64,000 bases of DNA from Paracoccaceae bacterium (GTDB taxonomy: Bacteria > Pseudomonadota > Alphaproteobacteria > Rhodobacterales > Rhodobacteraceae), in NCBI GenBank assembly GCA_029246285.1, contig JAQWNW010000045.1, forward strand, positions 1-64,000, in the 5' to 3' direction. Positions 1-8,600 of this stretch are shown here, one piece after another (the first letter of the stretch is position 1; each line of letters begins with the position of its first letter). Both the position numbers and the translations under genes were made by a program. The notes beneath the pieces are model-generated. The model searched no databases. It had not been told where the DNA came from and saw nothing but the letters and a program-made list of their open reading frames with translations.

Positions 1-134
1 TTCATTAATCCTTTGTCAGTCACAAAAAGCGGTCTTTTTAAACCGTGACTTTTTAATAAACTAGGCAATTCTTTTACTCTGCCATTTCCAAATAAGATTT
101 GAGTTGGATAAGACCAGTTTCCAAGCAACTTCAT
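1..134 (-). CDS. Iron-containing alcohol dehydrogenase, N-terminal fragment
   Basis: The first 44 codons of a gene that reads leftward off the window edge. The ATG at 132-134 follows a GGAG ribosome site (complement of 141-144), and the upstream tdm gene ends inside that site, so the two are probably translated together. The peptide opens with NWSYPTQILFGNGRVKEL and continues to a VTDKGL stretch, the usual N-terminal beta strand and first nucleotide-binding loop of group III iron-type alcohol dehydrogenases. The metal ligands lie outside the window. Iron-type ADHs are known near one-carbon genes in marine alphaproteobacteria; a role in oxidising formaldehyde or another small alcohol/aldehyde is inferred from context only. 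Confidence 0.75.
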   Translation of the reverse strand, partial: MKLLGNWSYPTQILFGNGRVKELPSLLKSHGLKRPLFVTDKGLM

Positions 135-145
135 CGTTCACTCCT

Positions 146-2518
146 TCAAGAATAATTTCCCTTAACACGTTCTTTGGTTGGATCAAAATGAGGAAATTTA
201 ACGATGCTGGCTTTAAGTCTTTTTTGTAATCCATCCAATTGACCAATTTCTACTTCGGTACCTAGCTCTGAATGCGTAACATCTATTCTTGCTAATGCTA
301 TAACCTTTCCAAGAACTGGAGATTTTATAGACGACGTAATTTCTCCTACTTGGGCCTTTCCTATACGAATACAATCCCCATTAGATGGCACTTCCCCTCC
401 AATCAAATCAAGACCAACCAATTTCTTTTGTGGGTTCTCTTTTCGCTTTTCAATCGCACTTCTACCAATAAAATCATCTGCTTGAGTTTTAAGTGGGACA
501 GTAAATCCAATTCCAGCTTCAAATGGATCAGTTTGGTCGCTAAATTCGGAGCCTGCAAATATTAATCCACTTTCTATCCTTAGCATATCAAGTGCCTCTA
601 AACCCAGGGGAACCATATTATATTTTTCACCTGCTGCCCAAATTGCATCAAAAACTTCCAACGCATCTTTTGGATGGCAAAATACTTCATAGCCTCTTTC
701 TCCGGAATAACCCGTTCGACTAACAACTACACTCGGGCCATGAAAATCTCCCAAACGACCTACCGTAAAACGAAACCATTCCAATTCTTCAACAGTAGCT
801 TGTGTTGGGGGCGTCCAAATAACCTCTGCTAATATATTGACAGATTTTGGACCTTGCACCGCAACATTGTGATGATGATCTGTTGAACTTCGAACCCAAG
901 CATTTAATCCGTGCTTCTCAGCAACTTTTCTCATCCACAAACCGCTGTCGTCATTTCCCCCAATCCAACGAAAGTTTGTTTCCCCAAGCCTAAAAACCGT
1001 TCCATCATCAATCATTCCACCATGCTCGTAACAAATAGCGGTATAAATAACCCCTCCAACAGATAATTTCTTCATGTTCCTTGTTACGCAAAGCTGCATC
1101 AATTCTTCAGCATCTGGACCAGTAACTTCGTATTTACGAAGAGGAGACAAATCCATTATTGCTGCTTTTTCTCTACATCCCCAATATTCTGCAATTGCCC
1201 CAAAGTTTGTCATCTTGTTTGGCAACCAATACCCATTATATTCCACGAAATCACGTGTATGACGGGCAAAGCATTCATGAAATGCAGTTTTCTTAGTATC
1301 TTCCACATCAGCCTCCGGAGTTTTACGCCACCCAATAGAGCGTTCAAAATTTTCGTTAGAATCATAAGTTCGGACTTGTATATCAGTGGGGTTCCATCCA
1401 TTAGCTGGATCAACGTCACAGGGACATGCCGTCGATATACAAATTAAATCAGTCAGAGCTCTTAGCATTACATAATCACCAGGTCTGGACCACGGTTCAT
1501 CCATACCTATTGCATTAGTTTCATCTAACATTGTGTTAAAGAAAAAATTAATAGCTGGCCAACCACCTCGAGGCTTTATATCAAATTTCGCAAGATCAAT
1601 ATTCATATTATCTGAACAATTAACATGACCTGGATAACCCAGATCCTCGTAATATCTTGCAGTACAAGCCAACCCAAAAGTATCATGCCTCCCACAAGTA
1701 TCTTGCACAATTTCGATCAATGCTTCTTGATCAGAGGTCCAGTATTTTGAAAAAATACCAGGTGTAGGATATAAAGAACCCATCAAGCTTCTTGTCGTTG
1801 TTGGATCAATATCTCTTTCCAAACCCTTATCCAAAGCACGTAAACTAAAGGCTTGAAAATCTGAACATTCCCTACCTTGTATATCTAAAACTTGAATAAA
1901 ATCACCTTTTTTTACTTCATATGCGGTAGTACTTCCCGGCTGTATATTTAAATCTACAATTGGATCTGCTAATGGATCTGGTGGCGCTATCCCACCTTTA
2001 CCTTCGCTTGGTGTTGATCGCCGCAAATACACTATCAATTCAGTGGGTACATTTTGTGCCTCGGGTAACATTTTCTCACCTGGCGCAGCAACAATTAAGA
2101 GACCGTCTGATGAAGCAACGAAATCGACGTTTTCTCCAGATCTTGACCCCTCATTAAAAATCCGTATTGCATCACCACTCTTGATGTCAAAGCCAGAGAT
2201 TTCCAAAGCTTTTAATACTTTTTTTCCTGAGGGGTCACCAGACTTTAGCAAGTTAATCAAATAATCTGCTCTACCAGAACCCTTAGCTCCTATCATTCCT
2301 GCATCGGATAAACCATTTGGCGCAAAAAAAACCATTTCTGCAGGTTGCAGTCCTTCTCTATCAACAACAGTTATCTCGTCACCCTTATCAACTCTTATAC
2401 CACGACTACCTCCACCTGGAACAACATGACGCTCTACACCATGTGGTAAAATAGGGAGCCCAGGGATAATGGCTTGTCCTGCTTTACTGGGACGTTCAAA
2501 ACGAGTTTTTATTTCCAT
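146..2518 (-). CDS. tdm: TMAO demethylase (DUF1989 plus GcvT-like domain)
   Basis: About 790 aa. Tdm splits trimethylamine N-oxide into dimethylamine and formaldehyde in the cytoplasm, and its C-terminal domain passes the formaldehyde to tetrahydrofolate. Residues about 190-390 form the DUF1989-type metal domain, with conserved Cys/Asp/His motifs such as GRECSDFQ, CGRHDTFG and STACPCDV. Residues about 410-780 are a GcvT/aminomethyltransferase fold (GVIYTAICYEHGGMIDD, SRTGYSGERGYEVF). This fusion and length match known Tdm; a plain glycine-cleavage T protein would be half the size. The ATG at 2516-2518 shares one base with the upstream cupin stop (TGATG). A GTG one codon earlier is the alternative start. 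Residues about 30-57 resemble residues 190-216, so the N-terminal half may contain a tandem duplication. Confidence 0.88.
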   Translation of the reverse strand: MEIKTRFERPSKAGQAIIPGLPILPHGVERHVVPGGGSRGIRVDKGDEITVVDREGLQPAEMVFFAPNGLSDAGMIGAKGSGRADYLINLLKSGDPSGKKVLKALEISGFDIKSGDAIRIFNEGSRSGENVDFVASSDGLLIVAAPGEKMLPEAQNVPTELIVYLRRSTPSEGKGGIAPPDPLADPIVDLNIQPGSTTAYEVKKGDFIQVLDIQGRECSDFQAFSLRALDKGLERDIDPTTTRSLMGSLYPTPGIFSKYWTSDQEALIEIVQDTCGRHDTFGLACTARYYEDLGYPGHVNCSDNMNIDLAKFDIKPRGGWPAINFFFNTMLDETNAIGMDEPWSRPGDYVMLRALTDLICISTACPCDVDPANGWNPTDIQVRTYDSNENFERSIGWRKTPEADVEDTKKTAFHECFARHTRDFVEYNGYWLPNKMTNFGAIAEYWGCREKAAIMDLSPLRKYEVTGPDAEELMQLCVTRNMKKLSVGGVIYTAICYEHGGMIDDGTVFRLGETNFRWIGGNDDSGLWMRKVAEKHGLNAWVRSSTDHHHNVAVQGPKSVNILAEVIWTPPTQATVEELEWFRFTVGRLGDFHGPSVVVSRTGYSGERGYEVFCHPKDALEVFDAIWAAGEKYNMVPLGLEALDMLRIESGLIFAGSEFSDQTDPFEAGIGFTVPLKTQADDFIGRSAIEKRKENPQKKLVGLDLIGGEVPSNGDCIRIGKAQVGEITSSIKSPVLGKVIALARIDVTHSELGTEVEIGQLDGLQKRLKASIVKFPHFDPTKERVKGNYS

Positions 2519-2895
2519 CACAAATCGCTTTTTTCCAAATTAATAACTACTCCTCTGTGAGTTACCACTAATACACAGCCGGAGGGTGAAAAACTGTCAT
2601 GCCGAGAACCACCGGCTAATGAAACAAAATCTCCTTTTTTATACTCATAGCCATCACTATCAATTAAGTCACCTTCAAGAACAAAAAACTCTTCTGGACC
2701 AGAATGCTCATGAGGATTAGAACGTGCACCTGCATCCATTTTGTATAAATACGACCCTTGCCCAGTTTCTTGATCAAAACTTAAATTATACCACCAAACA
2801 TTATCTTCTGGCTTCCAATCATCAGAAGTTTCTAATGAGTCCCATGTTAATGTTTTCAGGTTTGCGACGGTTCGCAACTCGTCCAATTTATTCAT
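2518..2895 (-). CDS. Small single-domain cupin in the TMAO operon
   Basis: 125 aa. One cupin barrel is visible: motif 1 around residues 58-72 (HEHSGPEEFFVLEGD) and the second histidine in GGSRHDSFSP near residue 97, so a metal site is likely. It resembles the ChrR-type cupins. The gene overlaps tmoW by four bases (ATGA) and tdm by one (TGATG), so all three are probably translationally coupled. No signal peptide is seen; it should be cytoplasmic. The substrate is unknown. Coupling to Tdm suggests handling of a methylated amine or formaldehyde adduct, or a sensor or stabiliser role, but nothing in the sequence decides this. Confidence 0.8.
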   Translation of the reverse strand: MNKLDELRTVANLKTLTWDSLETSDDWKPEDNVWWYNLSFDQETGQGSYLYKMDAGARSNPHEHSGPEEFFVLEGDLIDSDGYEYKKGDFVSLAGGSRHDSFSPSGCVLVVTHRGVVINLEKSDL

Positions 2896-4949
2896 AATCC
2901 TAAAATCTTTTTCCTTTCTGCTGCCCAGGTTCGTATTAAGTGGTCAACAGCGAGACCAATAAAGGCTACACAAAGGCCTAAGACCAACCCATTGCCTGTT
3001 CCATTCTTATCTGAAAGTGCTTTTAAGATATATTGACCTAAATCATCTGTTCCTATCATTGCACCAATAATCACCATAAACAAAGCAAACACTACCGTTT
3101 GATTTACTCCAAGCATCATATGAGGAAATGCCAATGGCAAATCGATCTTCAACCACCTTTGTATTCGATTAACCCCAGACATCAAAGCAGCGTCATGCAA
3201 AGACTCTGGCACACTTCGTATACCTTCAACTGTATAACGAGTAGCCGGAATGGTAGCATAAACAATAACAGCGATTAATACTGATGTATCAGTTACTCCG
3301 AAAAGCATAATTACTGGAATTAAATAAATAAAGGATGGAAATGTTTGAAAAGTATCACAAACAAGAAGAATAATCTTCGTACTTAACTGATGTTGCGCAC
3401 ATAATGAACCAACTGTAATCCCAATTATTGCTGAAACAATTACACCAAATGTAGTCATGTAAGCCGTTATTAAAGCGCGATCATACCATTCCGTTAATGC
3501 AATAAACAATAAAAACCCACCTACTATAAGTGCTGATTTTATACCACCTACAATATACCCTACTCCCATAACCAAAACAAAAGTCGCAACAATAGGCATA
3601 CTAAGATAAGCTTGTTTCATCGGCATAAGTACACTTATTATTAAAAACTCATTAAATACTTTTAATTTAAAAAAGAAAGTATCCCAAATCCAATCAACGC
3701 CTGCTTGCCAAAAATTTTCAGTGGTGATTCCTTTATTGTGCGGAATTAAATACAAATAATTGTAAGTATCTCTAAAGATAAAATTTCCCAAATAAGCAAC
3801 AATTGATCCTAGTATCAATATAAAAATAATTATTAAGATATACTTATGGCGATGAAAAAAACTCTTATTTGCAAAGTAATTTTTCTGTTTGTTAGCCCAA
3901 GCCAGGGACAGTTTATCAAGTGAGACAGCTATCAATACGATACAAATGCCAAGCTCTAAGGCTTGCCCTATTCTCAATTGGTTTAAGGCTAATAAAAGAT
4001 TAAAACCCAAACCTTTCGCACCTATGAACGAGGCTATAACAGCCATAGCCAAACATTGCATAATAACTTGATTTATCCCAATAAGAATATCTCTCCGCGC
4101 AGATGGAATTAAAACACGAAAGAGGAGTTGAAAGTTACTACACCCACTCATCATTCCTGCTTCACTTATTTCAATAGGGACATTTTTCAAACCTAAGATT
4201 GTTAGGCGTACCATTGGAGGGGTTGCAAAGATGATTGTAGCAATTGCCCCTGCATGATCTCCCACTCCAAAAAACACCATTACTGGCACCAAATAGGAAA
4301 AATGAGGCATTGTTTGAGCAATGTTCAAAATCGGGTTCAAGGCTATTTCAACATTCTTATTTTTATAGCCTAATACGCCCAATCCCAATCCAAGCAAAAA
4401 AGAAATAGGTGCTGCTATTAAAACAAAAGATAGCGTTTCCATTGCCGGTTCCCATTGACCAAAGACAGCAATATAAACTGAAGAAAAGCAAACTAAAATC
4501 GCTAAACTAGAGCCCTTTAAAGTATAACCTATAAAAATCGCAATTCCTGACACGACCGTCCATGGTAAAGCGGGCCAATAAGCCCATTTATTTTCACTTA
4601 CAAAATCCCAACTTGTAAAAGTAACAATAGTTTTCACACCCCCAAGTAAAATTTCTCTTATTAAGTCAATTGAAAACAAGATACCGCGAGCAATTGCTCG
4701 TGTTATTTCCTTGAATAAAGGTTTTTCTTCATATTCTTCAATCTCAGGATCAAAGATCTCAATGGGCATAAATTCAAACATAAGGTAGTCTACGAATTCA
4801 TTAATTAATATTGGTAATTGAGCTATCAATGCCGGAAATCGCCACAAGATATTCTGTTCTGAAGGAGTGATGATTGAACATAATATAAAAAATATTATAA
4901 TTAATCCTAATAACTGTAGTCTTTTGTCTTTAACAAATAACTCTACCAT
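2892..4949 (-). CDS. tmoW: TMAO-type ABC transporter, fused double permease
   Basis: 685 aa integral membrane protein. Two ProW/BPD_transp_1 permease domains lie in tandem, at residues about 160-320 and about 470-670. Each has the EAA-type cytoplasmic loop: SEAGMMSGCSNFQLLFRVL in the first half and HDAALMSGVNRIQRWLKI in the second. A hydrophobic N-terminal segment (residues 10-30) and an acidic stretch (EPEIEEYEEK-like, about residue 70) precede domain one. Glycine-betaine permeases normally have one domain and dimerise; here both halves are in one chain, as in TmoW of marine alphaproteobacteria. Start ATG overlaps the tmoV stop by one base (TAATG). Betaine or choline specificity cannot be excluded from the permease alone. 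Confidence 0.85.
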   Translation of the reverse strand: MVELFVKDKRLQLLGLIIIFFILCSIITPSEQNILWRFPALIAQLPILINEFVDYLMFEFMPIEIFDPEIEEYEEKPLFKEITRAIARGILFSIDLIREILLGGVKTIVTFTSWDFVSENKWAYWPALPWTVVSGIAIFIGYTLKGSSLAILVCFSSVYIAVFGQWEPAMETLSFVLIAAPISFLLGLGLGVLGYKNKNVEIALNPILNIAQTMPHFSYLVPVMVFFGVGDHAGAIATIIFATPPMVRLTILGLKNVPIEISEAGMMSGCSNFQLLFRVLIPSARRDILIGINQVIMQCLAMAVIASFIGAKGLGFNLLLALNQLRIGQALELGICIVLIAVSLDKLSLAWANKQKNYFANKSFFHRHKYILIIIFILILGSIVAYLGNFIFRDTYNYLYLIPHNKGITTENFWQAGVDWIWDTFFFKLKVFNEFLIISVLMPMKQAYLSMPIVATFVLVMGVGYIVGGIKSALIVGGFLLFIALTEWYDRALITAYMTTFGVIVSAIIGITVGSLCAQHQLSTKIILLVCDTFQTFPSFIYLIPVIMLFGVTDTSVLIAVIVYATIPATRYTVEGIRSVPESLHDAALMSGVNRIQRWLKIDLPLAFPHMMLGVNQTVVFALFMVIIGAMIGTDDLGQYILKALSDKNGTGNGLVLGLCVAFIGLAVDHLIRTWAAERKKILGL

Positions 4950-6031
4950 TATTTATTGCTCGCACTAGATTGCGCAATAGACGTAGTTTTTCCAAAAAGT
5001 ATATGAATAACTTTTGATGGCTTAACCATTCCGACCAACTTATTATCATTGTCAACCACTTGAACTGGTTGTTTTTCATTTAAAACTTCTTCGGCAACAG
5101 TTTCAATTATAGCATCTCTTAAGACTCTTAAATCACTTAAGCTTTCTGTGTCATCAACAGGATCCATAACTGTTTCAATTTTTAGGACTTTTTCTCTTGG
5201 CACTTCCTCAGTAAACTTTCGCACATATTCTGTAGCTGGGTTTAATACAATATTTGCTGGTGTATCTAATTGTTCAATCACACCATCTTTCATAATTGCA
5301 ATTCTATCCGCAAGACGTAGAGCTTCATCAAAATCATGTGTAACAAATAATATAGTTTTGCTTAAAACACCCTGTAGTCGTAAAAACTCATCCTGCATTT
5401 CTTTACGTATTAATGGATCTAATGCAGAGAAAGGTTCATCCAAAAACCAGATATCCGGCTCAACAGCTAAAGATCGCGCAATACCTACTCTTTGCTGCTG
5501 ACCGCCAGACAATTGTCTTGGAAAATAATTTTCTCGCCCGTCTAATCCAACAAGTTCAACCATTTCAAAAGCCTTGTTGATACTATCTTTTGTACTTTGT
5601 CCCTTAATTTGCAAAGGAAAGGCAATATTTTCCAACACTGTCTTATGAGGAAGTAAAGCAAAACTCTGAAAAACCATACCCATTTTATTACGTCGAAGCT
5701 CGATTAACTCTCTATTTTTCATAGAGAGAAGATCTTGCCCATTAACAAAAATATTTCCTGAAGTTGCTTCCGTTAATCGCGACACACAACGAAGAAGTGT
5801 AGATTTCCCAGATCCAGACAATCCCATTATCACCAACATCTCACCATCATAGACTTCAAAGGATGCATTATTCACACCAACCACGCAGCCGGCTTCCTGA
5901 AATAACTTAGGATCCACATTTCCATCTACATTTTTTAACATTTTTTCAGCATTATCACCAAAAATCTTATAAACAGAGTGGCATTCGATGACAGGATTAC
6001 GCTTTTTCAAAATATGATCTTTCTTTGGCAT
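4949..6031 (-). CDS. tmoV: TMAO-type ABC transporter ATP-binding protein
   Basis: 360 aa ATPase of the glycine betaine/proline (ProV/OpuAA) type. Walker A is GLSGSGKST (about residue 70), the Q-loop is MVFQSFALLPH, the signature is LSGGQQQRVGIARS and Walker B is IWFLDEPFSALD. The tail after about residue 280 is long and contains a partial CBS-like segment (QVVDNDNKLVGMVKPSKV), as in osmoprotectant ATPases. It sits between the binding protein gene and the permease. The 172-base gap upstream contains a strong hairpin (6161-6184), so its expression is probably lower than that of tmoX. The ribosome site is weak (GGGAAA). Confidence 0.86.
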   Translation of the reverse strand: MPKKDHILKKRNPVIECHSVYKIFGDNAEKMLKNVDGNVDPKLFQEAGCVVGVNNASFEVYDGEMLVIMGLSGSGKSTLLRCVSRLTEATSGNIFVNGQDLLSMKNRELIELRRNKMGMVFQSFALLPHKTVLENIAFPLQIKGQSTKDSINKAFEMVELVGLDGRENYFPRQLSGGQQQRVGIARSLAVEPDIWFLDEPFSALDPLIRKEMQDEFLRLQGVLSKTILFVTHDFDEALRLADRIAIMKDGVIEQLDTPANIVLNPATEYVRKFTEEVPREKVLKIETVMDPVDDTESLSDLRVLRDAIIETVAEEVLNEKQPVQVVDNDNKLVGMVKPSKVIHILFGKTTSIAQSSASNK

Positions 6032-6160
6032 AAGATGTTTCCCAGTTGGACTTACATTTAATGATTTTCAAAGATTTTCTTTAATAATTGCCCTAAACTT
6101 AATAAATAAAAATAATAGATTCTAATGATATTTTTTAAATTATGATTTTTATCTCAATAT

Positions 6161-6184
6161 TTCTGGGCGAATAAACGCCCAGAA
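6161..6184 (-). promoter_or_regulatory. Intercistronic stem-loop between tmoX and tmoV
   Basis: A perfect 9-bp inverted repeat (6161-6169 with 6176-6184) around a 6-base loop starts 20 bases after the tmoX stop. The minus-strand transcript has no clean U-run after it, so it looks less like a full terminator and more like a 3' stabiliser or partial terminator. Such elements are common after binding-protein genes, where they let that subunit be made in excess. Confidence 0.7.
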
Positions 6185-6203
6185 AAAGTTTTTATATAAG
6201 ATT

Positions 6204-7142
6204 TTACATTCCAGCTTCTGTAAATGGTTTCCAAACATCTTCGTGATCAGCTAACCAACTTTTTGCAGCATCTTCATGGCTCATTTTATCAATGTCTACC
6301 AAGGCTGCCATCTGGCCTATATCTTGAGTTGTAAATGACATTCTTGAAAATGCTGTATAGGCTGCTGGATGAGTTTTTGGAAATTTATAATTAGCTGCTT
6401 TTTTTAACCAACCTTTTGGCGATCCACAGCTTCCATCTCCCCCATCTGCTTTACGACAACCATCCGTATACTCAGGAAAGTCTATAAAAGTAAATCCTTC
6501 AGCGTCTGTGAAGTTTGGTGTCCAATTAAATATAATTGTACCGCGACCCTCTTTTTTAGCAGCAGCTAAATCTGCCCACAGCGCATCAGCACCACCTGCA
6601 AATTTCACAACATAATCATCCCCTAATCCAAGCGCTTCCACTCTAACAGGCATCAAATCACCATGCCAACTTTGAGGACCTTCAAGCCAACGACCTTTGC
6701 CACCAGAATCTGGAGTAGCAAAAACTTCTTTACAATTTTTTAATGCTTCCCAATTTGGCAATCCTGGACACAAATCTTTTTCAATTACCCAGGTAGGTAC
6801 GCCCATTTCTTCAAGTGTCATCGCTGCATGTGTTCCAGCGTCAATAACTCCACCTTTAGCCATCGCATTATAGAATGACTTTCCAAAGCTAGATTGCCAA
6901 ACTTCATGTGAAATAGTCACGTCACCATTTCTGATAGCTTCATACACAGCTTGAGAGTCTGCTGGTACATATTCTACATTATTTCCCATACTCTCAAAAA
7001 TTCCCCCAATAACATATGCCATAACAACTTGACTAGACCAGTTATGTGTCGGGATCACAATTGGCTTACTACTATCTTCAGCCATAACGGATGCGGGCAG
7101 TGCTAACAAACCTGCAAACAATATTGAAATCAATTTCTTCAT
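6204..7142 (-). CDS. tmoX: TMAO/betaine-type periplasmic substrate-binding protein
   Basis: 312 aa. A clear signal peptide (KKLISILFAGLLALPASVMA, cut near residue 21) sends it to the periplasm. The rest is an OpuAC-type quaternary amine binding protein: IVIPTHNWSSQVVMAYVIGG at the start of lobe one, an EVWQSSFG segment, and many tryptophans (EVWQ, WLEGPQSWHGD, LWADL, NWTPNF) of the kind that form aromatic cages for trimethylammonium groups. Start ATG is preceded by AGGGAG. In the cluster with tmm and tdm it is best read as TmoX; glycine betaine or choline are alternatives. Confidence 0.85.
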   Translation of the reverse strand: MKKLISILFAGLLALPASVMAEDSSKPIVIPTHNWSSQVVMAYVIGGIFESMGNNVEYVPADSQAVYEAIRNGDVTISHEVWQSSFGKSFYNAMAKGGVIDAGTHAAMTLEEMGVPTWVIEKDLCPGLPNWEALKNCKEVFATPDSGGKGRWLEGPQSWHGDLMPVRVEALGLGDDYVVKFAGGADALWADLAAAKKEGRGTIIFNWTPNFTDAEGFTFIDFPEYTDGCRKADGGDGSCGSPKGWLKKAANYKFPKTHPAAYTAFSRMSFTTQDIGQMAALVDIDKMSHEDAAKSWLADHEDVWKPFTEAGM

Positions 7143-7159
7143 TTTATTCTCCCTATTGC

Positions 7160-7175
7160 GATGTCTATTGACATC
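7160..7175 (-). promoter_or_regulatory. Small hairpin just upstream of the tmoX ribosome site
   Basis: Perfect 6-bp inverted repeat GATGTC/GACATC with a 4-base loop. It lies in the 5' leader of tmoX, a few bases before the AGGGAG ribosome site. It could stabilise the leader RNA or, as DNA, be part of an operator; the sequence does not decide. Confidence 0.4.
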
Positions 7176-7213
7176 TATTTCGGTACTAATTTATGACTCG
7201 CGCCATTCTCCCC

Positions 7214-7232
7214 AAGAGTGTACTACACTCTT
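7214..7232. promoter_or_regulatory. Palindrome between tmm and tmoX (operator or mRNA hairpin)
   Basis: Nine-base perfect arms AAGAGTGTA and TACACTCTT around one central base, immediately after the tmm stop codon and about 70 bases before tmoX. There is no following U-run on the minus strand, so a protein-binding operator for an internal tmoX promoter is as likely as an RNA processing hairpin. Confidence 0.55.
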
Positions 7233-7235
7233 TAT

Positions 7236-8579
7236 TCAACTCAAATGCAAATAGCTTTCGAGTGAATCATCAAGCGCATCTACCCACTTTGTGTGATGAG
7301 CAGGCGCTACTTTTTTCGTCATTGGGCTAGTATGCCCTATGTCTCTAAAACTCATAATGTCCTTTTTCTTGTTCTTTTTCCATTCATAGAATGCTTTATC
7401 AGACGCCTCGATATCAAAAGATGGATAGTCCGTCTCGGAAATCAATTCTTTTGTATAAGCACCCTGATAATCTATACATCCATAATCATCTTCTAGCGCA
7501 TCTTCTGCGGCTATCCTATCAATGACATCTTGTTTCATCACTTCTGAACTCGGCAGGTCTATGCGGTCCATAATAATGTCTCTGACATACCAAGCCTGAG
7601 CATCAAACATATTAAAAGTGTACCATTGATCCTGCATACCTAAATAAAAGATTGCAGGATTATTATTCCAAACTACGCCTTTATATAAATCGGCACTGGC
7701 CAATCGATTAGTAGTTTTAAGACGAAGGTCATCAGGTAAGAATGGAAAATGATGTTTGTATCCAGTGCACAATATTATTGAATCAATCCGAGTAGAACTA
7801 CCATCAATAAAATAAGCTTTTTCACCATCAACACGTTCAAGCGCTGGTACCTCTTTCCAATTATCTGGCCAATCAAAACCCATAGGCGCAGTGCGGTGCG
7901 CAACGGTAATTGATTTGCAACCATATTTCCAACATTGCGAACCAATATCTTCTGCCGAATAACTAGTGCCCAAAATTAACAAATCTTGACCCTTAAATTC
8001 TAAAGCGTCACGAAAATCATGTGCGTGCAGGATTCTACCACCAAATTTCTCAAAACCTGGATAATATGGTGCATTAGGGGTCGAAAAGTGCCCAGATGCG
8101 ACGATTACATTATCAAAAATTTCTCTGCTTTCAGTGTCGCTTTCATTATTTCTTGCAGTAATCTCAAATTTTTTACTTGAAGGATCAAAACGAACATCTC
8201 TAACATTTGTGTTAAAACGAATTAAATTTCTTATACCTGCTTTCTCAACACGACCCTTTATATAATCAAATAAAACTTCTCTTGGCGGAAAGCTTGCAAT
8301 AGTTTCACCAAAATGCTCTTCAAATGTGTAGTCAGCAAACTCTAAACCTTCTTTAGGGCCGTTAGACCACAAGTATCTATACATTGAACCATGGCAAGGA
8401 TCGCCAGCAGCGTCTGTCCCTGTTCTCCATGTGTAATTCCATAATCCACCCCAATCAGATTGCTTTTCGTAACAAACAAGCTCTGGTATCAAGGCTCCTT
8501 TTTCCTTAGCAGACTGAAATGCCCTAAGCTGTGCTAAACCCGACGGACCGGCCCCAATTATTGCAACTCTTTTCTTCAT
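7236..8579 (-). CDS. tmm: Trimethylamine monooxygenase
   Basis: 447 aa flavin-containing monooxygenase that oxidises TMA to TMAO with NADPH and O2. Visible motifs: FAD-binding GAGPSGL near the N terminus; a second Rossmann motif [17 protein letters not shown] for NADP; the FMO signature around [14 protein letters not shown]; and the C-terminal [13 protein letters not shown] strand. The length and the [16 protein letters not shown] segment fit bacterial Tmm. The start is set at the second ATG (8579) because GGA lies about 6 bases before it, while the ATG at 8585 abuts the site. It is coupled upstream to the 200-aa unknown gene (21-base gap) and downstream to the importer, so TMA made or taken up enters the TMAO branch. 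Confidence 0.9.
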   Translation of the reverse strand: MKKRVAIIGAGPSGLAQLRAFQSAKEKGALIPELVCYEKQSDWGGLWNYTWRTGTDAAGDPCHGSMYRYLWSNGPKEGLEFADYTFEEHFGETIASFPPREVLFDYIKGRVEKAGIRNLIRFNTNVRDVRFDPSSKKFEITARNNESDTESREIFDNVIVASGHFSTPNAPYYPGFEKFGGRILHAHDFRDALEFKGQDLLILGTSYSAEDIGSQCWKYGCKSITVAHRTAPMGFDWPDNWKEVPALERVDGEKAYFIDGSSTRIDSIILCTGYKHHFPFLPDDLRLKTTNRLASADLYKGVVWNNNPAIFYLGMQDQWYTFNMFDAQAWYVRDIIMDRIDLPSSEVMKQDVIDRIAAEDALEDDYGCIDYQGAYTKELISETDYPSFDIEASDKAFYEWKKNKKKDIMSFRDIGHTSPMTKKVAPAHHTKWVDALDDSLESYLHLS

Positions 8580-8600
8580 AATCATCCTTTCTAATTTCTA

